NCBI RefSeq assembly: GCF_902497995.1 | Contig: NZ_CABVII010000007.1 | Coordinates: forward strand, 1 to 64,000 | Direction of reading: 5' to 3' | Source: Pseudomonas fluorescens | GTDB taxonomy: Bacteria > Pseudomonadota > Gammaproteobacteria > Pseudomonadales > Pseudomonadaceae | DNA length: 64,000 nucleotides | In this document: one piece after another, positions 55,700 to 64,000 of the stretch | Position numbering within the stretch: position 1 is the stretch's first letter | Layout: every line of letters starts with the position of its first letter | Notes under the pieces: generated by a model | Databases searched by the model: none | The model's input: the letters and a program-made list of their open reading frames with translations, nothing else | Told to the model about the DNA's origin: nothing | Made by a program: the position numbers and the translations under genes

Positions 55700-57367
55700 A
55701 TGTCAGCCGCTTTTCGTTTGCCGCTGGACGTCTTCTACGAGCGCGAAGCCCGTCATCCCCGCCAGCGCTTCCTGGTCCAGCCCATGGGCGGCGGACAGGT
55801 CGAGACCCTGACCTGGGCCGACGTCGGTTATCAGGCCCGATGCGCCGCGCATTGGCTACGCGCGCGGGAACTGCCCCAAGGCAGCCACATCGCCCTGATC
55901 TCGAAAAACTGCGCGCACTGGATCATCGCCGACCTGGCGATCTGGATGGCCGGGCATGTCTCGGTGCCTTTGTACCCGAATCTCACGGCCGAGTCCGTCG
56001 CCCAGGTACTGGAACATTCGGAAGCAGCATTGGCGTTCATCGGCAAACTCGATGACTGGCCCGGCATGTCCCGCGGGGTCAATTCCGATCTGCCGACCAT
56101 CAGCCTGCCATTGCACCCGCCCGGCACTTTCGATTTCAGCTGGGCCGACCTGCAAGCGAGCTCGCCGATCCAGGATGATCCCAAGCCCTGCGCCGACCAC
56201 TTGGCGACGATCATTTACACCTCCGGCACCACCGGCCTGCCCAAGGGCGTGATGCACAGCTTCACCAACCTGGGGTTTGCCACCACCCGTGGCACGCAAT
56301 TGTTCGGTCTCAACGAGTCGGACCGGCTGCTGTCCTACCTGCCGCTGTCCCACGTTGCCGAGCGGATGTTCGTCGAACTGGCGTCGATCTATAGCGGGCA
56401 AACCGTGTTCTTTGCCGAGAGCCTAGACACCTTCCTGACCGATCTGCAGCGTGCGCGGCCGACCGTAATGTTCGGTGTGCCGCGAATCTGGACCAGGTTC
56501 CAGATGGGCGTGTACAGCAAAATTGCGGCAAAGCGTCTCGACTTTCTGCTGGGCTTGCCGGTCATCGGCAAGCAGGTGGGGCACAAAGTCCTTGCCGGAT
56601 TGGGGCTGGATGCCTTGCGCGTGGCCTTGTCCGGCGCCGCGCCCGTGCCGCAGTCCTTGCTGCTGTGGTACCAAAAGCTGGGGCTGGATGTGCTGGAGGT
56701 CTACGGCATGACCGAGAACTGCGGCTATTCGCACGTTGGCCGGCCCGGTGAGAACAAGCCTGGCTGGATCGGCAAGCCTTGTCCGGAGGTTGAAGTGCGC
56801 ATAGCCGGATCGGGCGAGGTCCTGGTGCGCAGCGGTGCGACCATGCTCGGGTATTTCAAGGAGCCGGAAAAAACCGCCGAGACCCTCACTGAAGACGGCT
56901 TCCTGCGCACCGGTGACAAGGGTGAGGAAGACGCCGAAGGCAATCTGCGCCTGACCGGGCGCCTGAAGGAAATCTTCAAGACCAGCAACGGCAAATACGT
57001 CGCCCCGGCACCGATCGAAAATCGGCTGGCGGTGCATTCGCGGATCGAGCAGGTGTGCGTGGTCGGCGATGGATTGAGTGCGCCGCTGGGTTTGTGCGTG
57101 CTCTCGGCGGTCGGGCAACAGGACGCGGGCGGCACCGCGCGCGCAGGCCTGCATTCCAGCCTGGAAAAGCTCCTGGAGGAGGTCAACGCGGTGCTCGACA
57201 ATCATGAGCGCTTGCGGCGGCTGGTGGTGGTCAAGGACAGTTGGGCCGTGGAAAACGGCTTTCTGACGCCGACCCTGAAGATCAAGCGCAACATGATCGA
57301 AGCGGCTTACGGTGCCCGGTTCGCAGAATGGAGCGAGCGCAGCGGGACGGTGCTGTGGCAGGATTGA
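55700..57367 (+). CDS. AMP-dependent acyl-CoA synthetase (long-chain fatty acid-CoA ligase-like)
   Basis: A 555-residue adenylate-forming enzyme: P-loop IIYTSGTTGLPKGVMHS, A5 motif VYGMTENCG, A7/A8 region LRTGDKGEEDAEGNLRLTGR and hinge KEIFKTSNGKYVAP, the pattern of eukaryote-like long-chain acyl-CoA synthetases (FACL group) rather than FadD. It probably activates a fatty acid with ATP and CoA. The ATG at 55700 is preceded by AAAGGAGCG. The next gene, a thioesterase, is 33 bp away and may work with it on acyl-CoA turnover. Confidence 0.88.
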   Translation: MSAAFRLPLDVFYEREARHPRQRFLVQPMGGGQVETLTWADVGYQARCAAHWLRARELPQGSHIALISKNCAHWIIADLAIWMAGHVSVPLYPNLTAESVAQVLEHSEAALAFIGKLDDWPGMSRGVNSDLPTISLPLHPPGTFDFSWADLQASSPIQDDPKPCADHLATIIYTSGTTGLPKGVMHSFTNLGFATTRGTQLFGLNESDRLLSYLPLSHVAERMFVELASIYSGQTVFFAESLDTFLTDLQRARPTVMFGVPRIWTRFQMGVYSKIAAKRLDFLLGLPVIGKQVGHKVLAGLGLDALRVALSGAAPVPQSLLLWYQKLGLDVLEVYGMTENCGYSHVGRPGENKPGWIGKPCPEVEVRIAGSGEVLVRSGATMLGYFKEPEKTAETLTEDGFLRTGDKGEEDAEGNLRLTGRLKEIFKTSNGKYVAPAPIENRLAVHSRIEQVCVVGDGLSAPLGLCVLSAVGQQDAGGTARAGLHSSLEKLLEEVNAVLDNHERLRRLVVVKDSWAVENGFLTPTLKIKRNMIEAAYGARFAEWSERSGTVLWQD

Positions 57368-57400
57368 GTCGCGAATAAAACCAACAAAGGAAAATCAGCA

Positions 57401-57844
57401 ATGAGTTTGTGGCGTACCACTCCCAACATCGAGCAGTTGAACGCAATCCAGAAAAACACCATCGGCGAAGTGCTGGATATCCGCTTCGAAGCCTTCGATG
57501 AAGCGTCCCTGACCGCCAGCATGGTCATCGACCACCGCACTCACCAACCTTACGGCTTGCTGCACGGCGGCGCCTCGGTGGTGCTGGCCGAATCCGTTGG
57601 CTCCATGGCCAGTTACCTGTGCATCGACACCAGCAAGTTTTATTGCGTGGGCCTGGAAATCAACGCCAACCATTTGCGTGGACTACGCAGCGGGCGGGTG
57701 ACGGCGGTGGCCAGGGCGATTCACATTGGACGTACAACCCATGTCTGGGACATTCGGCTGAGCAGTGACGAGGGCAAGGCCAGTTGTGTATCGCGGTTGA
57801 CCATGGCGGTGGTGCCGTTGGGTGAGAATCCGCCGGCGCGTTGA
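57401..57844 (+). CDS. hot-dog acyl-CoA thioesterase (YdiI/PaaI-like)
   Basis: A 147-residue hot-dog-fold protein with HQPYGLLHGGASVVLAESVGS, where the Glu is the likely catalytic residue, and FYCVGLEINANHLRG. The family hydrolyses acyl- or aryl-CoA, for example 1,4-dihydroxy-2-naphthoyl-CoA in YdiI. AAAGGA lies before the ATG at 57401. Probably co-transcribed with the acyl-CoA synthetase. Confidence 0.87.
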   Translation: MSLWRTTPNIEQLNAIQKNTIGEVLDIRFEAFDEASLTASMVIDHRTHQPYGLLHGGASVVLAESVGSMASYLCIDTSKFYCVGLEINANHLRGLRSGRVTAVARAIHIGRTTHVWDIRLSSDEGKASCVSRLTMAVVPLGENPPAR

Positions 57845-57863
57845 TTGATGGTTGATTGATGGT

Positions 57864-57916
57864 CAAAAGATCGCAGCCTGCGGCAGCTCCTACACCGCGT
57901 ACCCTGCGATCTTTTG
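57864..57916. repeat. second type of intergenic palindrome
   Basis: CAAAAGATCGCAG (57864-57876) and CTGCGATCTTTTG (57904-57916) are perfect 13-bp inverted repeats around a core with GCGGCAGCTCCTACA. This is a known-looking fluorescens-group interspersed repeat distinct from the REP arms elsewhere in the window. It may end the thioesterase transcript. Confidence 0.75.
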
Positions 57917-58021
57917 ATATTTGCGACATTTCCTACCACCATTGCTGACAGTTATGGTCATTGCTGTAGGCCCTCGTCTTACGGACAATCAACGCCTGTT
58001 CTAGCTCATGGATTTGCCGGT

Positions 58022-58828
58022 ATGTCGCAACAGATTTTTTTCGCCCACGCCAATGGCTTTCCTTCGGGAACCTACGGCAAATTGTTCGCGGCGCTGGCGC
58101 CCGAGTATCAGGTGACGCATCTGGAGCAGCACGCCCACGACCCGCGTTTCCCGGTGGACGACAATTGGCACAACCTGGTCGACGAGTTGATTCATCACCT
58201 CAGGCAGCAACCGGAACCGGTGTGGGGTGTCGGCCACTCCTTCGGCGGTGTGTTGCATTTGCATGGGGCCCTGCGTTGCCCCGAGCTGTATCGCGGGGTG
58301 GTGATGCTCGATTCGCCGGTGCTGACCCGTACTGATCAATGGGTCATCCGCGCCGCCAAGCGCTTTGGTTTCATCGACCGCCTGACCCCGGCCGGTCGCA
58401 CCCTGGGCCGTCGCGAAGAGTTCGCCGATCTGCAAGCTGCACGACTGTATTTCGCCGGCAAGACCTTGTTCCGTGGTTTCGACCCGGAATGCTTCGATGC
58501 TTATCTGCAACACGGTTTGCAAAAGGCTGGCGACAAGCTGCGCCTGCGTTTCGACCCGGCCACGGAAATCAGCATCTACCGAGGCGTGCCCCACACCAGC
58601 CCTGGCCGGGCCCGGCAGTTGAAAGTGCCATTGGCGGTGGTTCGCGGGCACAAGAGTCGGGTGGTCATGCGTCATCAAGCAAGCACAGTCGGGCGCATGC
58701 CGCTGGGTGAGTCATTGACCATGCCCGGCGGCCACATGTTTCCGCTGGAACGTCCCCAGGATACGGCCATGCTGCTGAAGAATCTGTTCAGCCGCTGGGA
58801 AGATCGCCGCCAGCAGGATTGCGCATGA
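58022..58828 (+). CDS. alpha/beta hydrolase
   Basis: A 268-residue serine hydrolase with the oxyanion segment FAHANGFPSGTY, the nucleophile elbow GVGHSFGGVL (Ser near residue 76) and the catalytic His in MPGGHMFPLERP near the end. The substrate is unknown. The frame extends upstream into the palindrome region; the ATG at 58022 (MSQQIFFAHANGFPSG) is the natural start. It overlaps the next hydrolase gene by 4 bases. Confidence 0.85.
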   Translation: MSQQIFFAHANGFPSGTYGKLFAALAPEYQVTHLEQHAHDPRFPVDDNWHNLVDELIHHLRQQPEPVWGVGHSFGGVLHLHGALRCPELYRGVVMLDSPVLTRTDQWVIRAAKRFGFIDRLTPAGRTLGRREEFADLQAARLYFAGKTLFRGFDPECFDAYLQHGLQKAGDKLRLRFDPATEISIYRGVPHTSPGRARQLKVPLAVVRGHKSRVVMRHQASTVGRMPLGESLTMPGGHMFPLERPQDTAMLLKNLFSRWEDRRQQDCA

Positions 58829-59679
58829 GCCATGTCGTCGAAGAAGTTCGCCTGAGCCTGCCACATATCGAATTGGCGGCGCACCTGTTTGGCCCCGAGG
58901 ACGGATGGCCGGTGATCGCCTTGCACGGCTGGCTGGACAACGCCAACAGCTTTGCCCGGCTGGCACCGAAGCTCAAGGGGCTGCGCATCGTCGCCCTGGA
59001 CATGGCCGGTCATGGTCACTCCGGGCATCGGCCGGCGGGTGCCGGTTACGCGCTCTGGGATTACGCCCATGACGTGTTGCAAGTGGCCGAACAACTGGGC
59101 TGGAAACGCTTCGGGTTACTGGGGCACTCGTTGGGGGCGATTGTTTCTCTGGTGCTGGCCGGGTCATTGCCGGAGCGGGTAACCCACCTGGCCTTGATCG
59201 ACGGCATCATTCCTCCTGCAGACAAAAGCGAAAATGCCGCCGAGCGCATGGGCATGGCCTTGCAAGCCCAACTGGATCTGCGGGAGAAACGCAAACCGGT
59301 CTACAACACCCTGGATCGCGCCATCGAAGCACGGATGAAAGGTCTGGTGGCGGTCAGTCGCGAGGCCGCCGAGCTGTTGGCACAACGGGGCCTGATGCCG
59401 GTGCCGGGCGGTTACACCTGGCGCACCGATAACCGTCTTACATTGCCATCGCCGCTGCGTCTGACCACCGAACAGGCGATGGCCTTCGTCCAGCGGGTCA
59501 GCTGTCCTGCCAAACTGGTGGTCGCGGCCGACGGCATGCTCGCCAAACATCCCGAGTTGCTGGAACGTCTACCCTTCAGCCATGAACAGCTGCCTGGCGG
59601 CCATCATTTGCACTTGAATGACGCAACCGGCGCCGATCTTGTCGCAGACTGTTTCAATCGGTTCTTCGCCGTTCCTTGA
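58825..59679 (+). CDS. alpha/beta hydrolase (epoxide-hydrolase/MhpC-like)
   Basis: A 284-residue serine hydrolase unlike its neighbour in detail: [28 protein letters not shown], the nucleophile elbow [12 protein letters not shown] and catalytic His in PGGHHLHL. The substrate is not readable. The ATG overlaps the stop of the preceding gene (ATGA), so two hydrolases of the same fold are translationally coupled, an arrangement conserved in Pseudomonas. Confidence 0.85.
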   Translation: MSHVVEEVRLSLPHIELAAHLFGPEDGWPVIALHGWLDNANSFARLAPKLKGLRIVALDMAGHGHSGHRPAGAGYALWDYAHDVLQVAEQLGWKRFGLLGHSLGAIVSLVLAGSLPERVTHLALIDGIIPPADKSENAAERMGMALQAQLDLREKRKPVYNTLDRAIEARMKGLVAVSREAAELLAQRGLMPVPGGYTWRTDNRLTLPSPLRLTTEQAMAFVQRVSCPAKLVVAADGMLAKHPELLERLPFSHEQLPGGHHLHLNDATGADLVADCFNRFFAVP

Positions 59680-59729
59680 CTTGCGCCGGGCAACTGTCGA
59701 GGCTGGGCGGGTTGAAATGGGAGACAACC

Positions 59730-60389
59730 ATGATAGATCTCTACACCGCTGCGACCCCGAATGGCCACAAGGTCTCTATCGTGCTCGAGGAACTCGGCCT
59801 GCCCTACAGGGTGCACGTCTTGAGTTTCGACAAGAAGGAACAGAAATCCGAGGACTTCCTCAAGATCAATCCCAATGGCCGGATTCCGGCGATTGTCGAT
59901 CGTGCCAACGGCGATTTTGCCGTGTTCGAATCCGGCGCCATCCTTATTTATCTCGCTGAACTGAGCGGCAAGCTGCTGCCCGGGGACCCGAAAGGGCGCT
60001 CGGTGGTCCTGCAGTGGCTGATGTTCCAGATGGGCGGAATCGGCCCGATGCAGGGACAGGCCAACGTGTTTTTCCGATATTTTCCGGAGAAGCTGCAGGG
60101 CGCCATCGACCGTTACCAGCATGAAACCCGTCGTCTTTATGAAGTGCTCGACACGCGCCTGCAAGCGGTAGAGTTTCTGGCGGGCGAGTACAGCATTGCC
60201 GATATTGCGACCTTTCCATGGGTTCGTGGTCACGAGTGGTCCGGTGTCGAAGTGCAGGGCTTGTCCGCCTTGCAGCGCTGGATGGCGACCATGGAGGCGC
60301 GCCCGGCAGTACAGCGTGGTCTGCTGGTGCCCGAACGCATCGATGAGGCCAGCATTGTCAAAGGTGCCCAGGCCATGCTGATCCGATGA
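59730..60389 (+). CDS. glutathione S-transferase family protein (Nu/YfcG-like)
   Basis: A 219-residue GST: thioredoxin-like N-terminal domain with [18 protein letters not shown] and the glutathione-binding [11 protein letters not shown] and [12 protein letters not shown]; helical C-terminal domain with [12 protein letters not shown]. The Thr-Pro-Asn start is characteristic of Nu-class/YfcG enzymes, which act as disulfide-bond reductases. The start is the ATG at 59730; it overlaps the DUF4892 gene by 4 bases. Confidence 0.9.
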   Translation: MIDLYTAATPNGHKVSIVLEELGLPYRVHVLSFDKKEQKSEDFLKINPNGRIPAIVDRANGDFAVFESGAILIYLAELSGKLLPGDPKGRSVVLQWLMFQMGGIGPMQGQANVFFRYFPEKLQGAIDRYQHETRRLYEVLDTRLQAVEFLAGEYSIADIATFPWVRGHEWSGVEVQGLSALQRWMATMEARPAVQRGLLVPERIDEASIVKGAQAMLIR

Positions 60390-61204
60390 GCCTGGCCATG
60401 CGTTCATTCAGTCTGCTGGCGCTGTGCTGTTTCAGTCCTCTGTTGTTTGCCGCCGATGTCCCGGGCAGTCAGGACCTGCCCATCGTGCCGCGCGTTACCG
60501 ATGCGCAGATCGTCGACTATCGCCCGACGGCCGAGCTCGAGCGAATCTATCCGCTGGGTTCGATCCGCAAGATCAGCGGCCAGCTGCGCTTCGATGGTCA
60601 GGTCAGCGCCCGTGGCAATGCGACCTCGGTCACCTACGAGCTGCCACCGGAGCACTCTTCGATCGAAGCCTTCACGGCCGCCCGCGAAGCCCTGCAGAAG
60701 CAGGATGCCGAGTTGCTGTTCTGGTGCCAGGCCCGGGATTGCGGGGAAAGCAGTTTGTGGGCCAATGATGTCTTCGGCAACGCCAAGCTCTATGGCGCCG
60801 ACGATAGGCAAGCGTATCTTCTGTTGCGTCTGGCGGCGCCGCAGGACAACACACTGGTGGCGCTTTACAGCATCACTCGCGGCAATCGCAAAGCCTATCT
60901 GCACGTCGAACAATTCGACGCCGCGGCACCGCTGGGCAATTTGCTGCCGACTTCCGCGACCTTGCTGCGCGAGCTCAAGAGCACCGGTGAGCTCGATTTC
61001 CCCAAGCTGACCGGCGATCCTGACGAGACCTGGCTGCGCTTGATCTCCCGTGGATTGAATCTGGACACAACCTTGCGGGTCAGTGTTTCCGGGCCTCAGG
61101 CCGAAGCCTGGCGCCAGGCCCTGATCGGGCAGGGTGTGCGTACGGCCAGAATGGAAGCCGGCAGTGTCGAAGGCTCTGGCCTGCACCTCGAGCTGTTGCG
61201 ATAA
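60386..61204 (+). CDS. DUF4892 secreted/periplasmic protein
   Basis: A 272-residue protein with a signal peptide ([19 protein letters not shown], probably cleaved after FAA) and a DUF4892 body ([36 protein letters not shown]) followed by an OmpA-like-looking C-terminal stretch ([15 protein letters not shown]). Function unknown. An ATG four codons in (MRSFSLL) is an equally good start. Coupled to the GST gene by a 4-base overlap. Confidence 0.82.
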   Translation: MSLAMRSFSLLALCCFSPLLFAADVPGSQDLPIVPRVTDAQIVDYRPTAELERIYPLGSIRKISGQLRFDGQVSARGNATSVTYELPPEHSSIEAFTAAREALQKQDAELLFWCQARDCGESSLWANDVFGNAKLYGADDRQAYLLLRLAAPQDNTLVALYSITRGNRKAYLHVEQFDAAAPLGNLLPTSATLLRELKSTGELDFPKLTGDPDETWLRLISRGLNLDTTLRVSVSGPQAEAWRQALIGQGVRTARMEAGSVEGSGLHLELLR

Positions 61205-61272
61205 GCTCTATTGGGTGAACATGCTCGCATGTTCACCTACTTTTTTGCGGACTGACTTTTTTCGAGACTGGG

Positions 61273-62328
61273 ATGATCAATAACGATCGGCTGTTGGTGC
61301 AGATCCTGCTCCTGGTGCTGTTTGGCGCGAGCTTCTGGGTGATGGCGCCGTTCTGGTCAGCGTTGTTCTGGGGCGCGGTGCTGGCGTTCGCCAGCTGGCC
61401 GCTGATGCGTTTGCTGACCCGCTGGCTCAACGGGCGCGAATCCCTGGCGGCGGCGCTGCTGACCATGGGCTGGATGGTGCTGGTGGCGGCGCCGCTGGTT
61501 TGGCTGGGGTTCAACCTGGCGGACCATGTGCGCGATGCCACGGCGTTCATCAAGGATGTGCAGGTCGATGGCTTGCCCGAAGCACCGGTCTGGCTGGGCA
61601 GTATTCCCTTGGTGGGGGAGCGGCTGGTGGGGATCTGGAACAGTATCGATCAGCAGGGCGCGGCGATGATGCTGGCGATCAAGCCCTATCTGGGCCAGGT
61701 CGGTAACTGGTTGCTGGCGCGCAGTGCGCAGATCGGCGGCGGGATTCTCGAACTGACGTTGAGCATTGTCTTTGTGTTCTTTTTCTACCGCGACGGGCCG
61801 CGGTTGGCGGCGTTTGTTCATGGCTTGCTGCAGCGGCTGATCGGTGATCGAGCCGGCTATTACATCGAACTGGTGGCGGGAACGGTGCAACGCGTGGTGA
61901 ACGGGGTGATCGGGACGGCGGCGGCTCAGGCGGTTCTGGCGTTGATCGGGTTCCTGATTGCCGGGGTTCCCGGGGCGCTGGTGCTGGGGGTCGTCACGTT
62001 TTTGCTGAGTCTGATTCCGATGGGGCCACCGCTGGTGTGGATTCCGGCCACGGCCTGGCTGGCCTGGAAGGGTGAATACGGGATGGCGGTGTTCCTCGGG
62101 TGCTGGGGGATGTTCATCATCAGTGGGGTCGACAACGTGCTCAAGCCTTACCTGATCAGTCGGGGCGGTAATTTGCCCTTGGTGATTGTGTTGCTCGGGG
62201 TGTTTGGCGGGCTGATTGCGTTTGGGTTCATCGGTTTGTTTATCGGGCCGACCTTGTTGGCCGTGGCTTACAGCTTGCTGACCGACTGGAGCAAGAGTCA
62301 GGCTCGGGTTGACGATCGCCGGCCTTGA
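61273..62328 (+). CDS. AI-2E-transporter-family (PerM/YdiK-like) membrane protein
   Basis: A 351-residue inner-membrane protein with about eight hydrophobic helices, FFYRDGPRLAAFV in the middle and IPMGPPLVWIPATAWL plus KPYLISRGGNLPLVIVLLGVFGG near the end, the signature of UPF0118/AI-2E exporter-like proteins. Members include the E. coli TqsA-related YdiK and PerM; the real substrate is unknown. The region after it (62329-62526) shows no gene. Confidence 0.87.
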   Translation: MINNDRLLVQILLLVLFGASFWVMAPFWSALFWGAVLAFASWPLMRLLTRWLNGRESLAAALLTMGWMVLVAAPLVWLGFNLADHVRDATAFIKDVQVDGLPEAPVWLGSIPLVGERLVGIWNSIDQQGAAMMLAIKPYLGQVGNWLLARSAQIGGGILELTLSIVFVFFFYRDGPRLAAFVHGLLQRLIGDRAGYYIELVAGTVQRVVNGVIGTAAAQAVLALIGFLIAGVPGALVLGVVTFLLSLIPMGPPLVWIPATAWLAWKGEYGMAVFLGCWGMFIISGVDNVLKPYLISRGGNLPLVIVLLGVFGGLIAFGFIGLFIGPTLLAVAYSLLTDWSKSQARVDDRRP

Positions 62329-62526
62329 GTGGTCTCGCTGGTGCGCTGTTCATCCAGGCAGGTGATGTTGTTTGTGGGCGTGTCAGGTGTGTATCGAACT
62401 CGACACAATGGGCGCAGGAGCTAGTCTTGCTGGAGCCGCCTCGATGATTTACCGATCATCGGGTCCCGCAGCGCCGTTGGTTCCGCTACAATGCGCGCCG
62501 ATTTCGACCTGCCTGAGAGCCCACTC

Positions 62527-63225
62527 ATGTCCGCCTGCCAGACGCCTATCATCGTCGCCCTGGATTTCCCTACCCGTGACGCCGCACTGAAGCTGGCCGA
62601 TCAGTTGGACCCGAAGCTGTGCCGGGTCAAAGTCGGTAAAGAACTGTTTACCAGTTGCGCCTCGGAAATCGTCGGCACCCTGCGTGACAAGGGTTTCGAA
62701 GTATTCCTGGACCTCAAGTTCCACGACATCCCGAATACCACCGCCATGGCCGTCAAGGCGGCTGCGGAAATGGGCGTGTGGATGGTCAACGTTCACTGTT
62801 CCGGTGGTCTGCGCATGATGGCCGCCTGCCGCGAAGTGCTCGACCAGCGCACCGGCCCGAAGCCGCTGTTGATCGGTGTGACCGTGCTGACCAGCATGGA
62901 ACGTGAGGACCTGGCGGGTATCGGTCTGGACATCGAGCCGCAGGAGCAGGTGCTGCGTCTGGCCGCACTGGCGGAAAAAGCCGGGATGGACGGTCTGGTC
63001 TGTTCGGCCCTGGAAGCCCAGGCCCTGAAATCGGCTCACCCGTCGCTGCAACTGGTGACCCCGGGGATTCGTCCGGCGGGCAGCGCCCAGGACGATCAGC
63101 GCCGTATTCTGACCCCGCGTCAAGCGCTGGATGCCGGTTCCGACTATCTGGTGATCGGCCGGCCGATCAGCCAGGCGGCGGATCCGGCCAAGGCCCTCGC
63201 GGCCGTAGTGGCCGAACTGGCTTAA
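62527..63225 (+). CDS. pyrF: PyrF, orotidine 5'-phosphate decarboxylase
   Basis: A 232-residue TIM-barrel enzyme for the last step of UMP synthesis. The catalytic Lys-Asp array is in [13 protein letters not shown], substrate contacts in VNVHCSGG and LVTPGIRP, and the phosphate loop in YLVIGRPIS. The ATG at 62527 gives the normal length. It stands alone, with a REP pair behind. Confidence 0.95.
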   Translation: MSACQTPIIVALDFPTRDAALKLADQLDPKLCRVKVGKELFTSCASEIVGTLRDKGFEVFLDLKFHDIPNTTAMAVKAAAEMGVWMVNVHCSGGLRMMAACREVLDQRTGPKPLLIGVTVLTSMEREDLAGIGLDIEPQEQVLRLAALAEKAGMDGLVCSALEAQALKSAHPSLQLVTPGIRPAGSAQDDQRRILTPRQALDAGSDYLVIGRPISQAADPAKALAAVVAELA

Positions 63226-63243
63226 GCGGCGCCTGCTAAACCA

Positions 63244-63335
63244 TTCGCGGGCAAGCCTCGCTCCTACAGGTCTTGTGTCGATCGCATGACATGGTCACGA
63301 CACATGACCTGTAGGAGCGAGGCTTGCCCGCGAAG
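63244..63335. repeat. REP pair (REPIN), 'GTAGGAGCGAGGCTTGCC' class
   Basis: Arms at 63244-63270 and 63310-63335, with a loop containing TGTGTCG/CGACACA and CATGACATGGTCA elements. It separates the convergent pyrF and oxidoreductase genes. Confidence 0.9.
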
Positions 63336-63338
63336 CTT

Positions 63339-64000
63339 TTAAACCTTCAACACCAACTTCCCGAAATTCTCCCCGCTGAACAATTTCATCAGCGTCTCCG
63401 GGAACGTCTCGAGTCCTTCGACGATGTCTTCCTTGCTCTTGAGCTGCCCCTTGGCCATCCAGCCCGCCATTTCCTGCCCGGCTGCGGCGAACTGTGCGGC
63501 GTAATCCATCACCACGAAACCTTCCATCCGCGCGCGGTTGACCAGCAACGACAGGTAGTTGGCCGGGCCTTTGACCGCTTCCTTGTTGTTGTACTGGCTG
63601 ATGGCGCCGCAAATCACCACCCGTGCCTTCAGGTTCAGGCGGCTCAGCACGGCGTCGAGGATATCGCCGCCGACGTTATCGAAGTACACATCCACACCTT
63701 TCGGACACTCGCGCTTGAGCCCGGCGTGGACGTCCTCGTTCTTGTAATCGATGGCACCGTCAAAGCCCAGTTCGTCGATCAGGAACCGGCACTTGTCGGC
63801 ACCGCCCGCGATGCCGACGACGCGGCAACCCTTGAGCTTGGCAATCTGCCCGGCAATGCTGCCCACCGCGCCGGCCGCACCCGAGAGCACCACGGTGTCA
63901 CCGGCCTTGGGCGCACCGACGTCGAGCAGGGCGAAGTAGGCGGTCATCCCGGTCATGCCCAGGGCCGAAAGATAGCGCGGCAGCGGTGCCAGTTTCGGAT
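63339..64000 (-). CDS. NADP-dependent medium-chain oxidoreductase (leukotriene B4 dehydrogenase-like), partial
   Basis: The last ~220 residues of an MDR-family enzyme; the N-terminus lies beyond the right edge. The visible part has the nucleotide-binding VLSGAAGAVGSIAGQIAK, then GGADKCRFLIDELGFDGAIDY, FDNVGGDILDAVL and RMEGFVVMDY, typical of the YncB/CurA-like alkenal/one oxidoreductases that reduce double bonds of enones with NADPH. Zinc-binding residues are absent, as expected for this group. The stop codon TAA is at 63339-63341. Confidence 0.88.
   Translation of the reverse strand, partial: PKLAPLPRYLSALGMTGMTAYFALLDVGAPKAGDTVVLSGAAGAVGSIAGQIAKLKGCRVVGIAGGADKCRFLIDELGFDGAIDYKNEDVHAGLKRECPKGVDVYFDNVGGDILDAVLSRLNLKARVVICGAISQYNNKEAVKGPANYLSLLVNRARMEGFVVMDYAAQFAAAGQEMAGWMAKGQLKSKEDIVEGLETFPETLMKLFSGENFGKLVLKV

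Overview
The window is chromosomal DNA of a Pseudomonas, most likely of the P. fluorescens group. The evidence is an oprH-phoP-phoQ operon, gacS next to ldhA, fabAB beside a PA1611-type kinase, dctA with a sigma-54 promoter, flgNMA/cheVR/flgBCDE, and about fifteen REP/REPIN palindromes of the fluorescens type (cores such as GTAGGAGCGAGGCTTGCC). Most of it is conserved core genome. I see no rRNA, tRNA, CRISPR array, insertion sequence or prophage.

Layout. 0.4-3.2 kb: a glutamine-synthetase-family ligase and an MFS transporter. 3.2-10.6 kb: a flagellar and chemotaxis block, with a broken ycgR remnant, flgN-flgM and flgA on the minus strand, then cheV-cheR and flgBCDE on the plus strand; flgF onward is not here. 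10.6-16.5 kb: nrdA (no nrdB beside it) and an RstA/RstB-like two-component pair. 16.5-20.3 kb: a phosphopantetheinyl transferase and oprH-phoPQ behind four phased PhoP half-sites. 20.4-31.9 kb: an AraC regulator, dctA and housekeeping or metabolic genes (CoA transferase, SprT, TtcA, glycosylase, WrbA, ArsC, thioredoxin-like lipoprotein, LdhA). 31.9-37.1 kb: gacS and a PirR/PirS-like pair. 37.3-43.8 kb: cysM-rlmD, relA, mazG. 44.1-50.2 kb: fabB-fabA, a PA1611-like hybrid kinase, gpsA, sixA. 55.7-64 kb: acyl-CoA synthetase, thioesterase, hydrolases, GST, AI-2E-type exporter, pyrF and a partial oxidoreductase.

The accessory element is the minus-strand bacteriocin locus at 50.3-55.4 kb. Its 854-residue S-type pyocin-like toxin appears to contain two killing modules in series. 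The first is an internal colicin-E9-like DNase domain whose catalytic histidines are all replaced. The second is a different C-terminal domain (D-x-D-H-I-P-S motif) in AT-richer DNA. The toxin overlaps a DUF6392-like putative immunity gene. Next come an Im9-like immunity gene with no active cognate DNase, and a 502-residue protein joining an Im-like immunity domain to a pyocin-S translocation domain that stops exactly where a nuclease should begin. Homologous leaders and hairpins precede both Im genes. I read this as a bacteriocin in which an old DNase/immunity pair was overwritten by a new toxin/immunity cassette while the old immunity module was duplicated and fused.

Signalling genes are dense (CheV, CheR, RstAB, PhoPQ, GacS, PirRS, PA1611-like, SixA, RelA), and several start at GTG or TTG. 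Regulatory sites readable by eye include sigma-54 promoters for flgB and dctA, a sigma-28 promoter for flgM, the PhoP sites, a DnaA box and a long palindrome upstream of nrdA, and candidate operators at fabA and the acyl-CoA synthetase. All functions are inferred from sequence alone.
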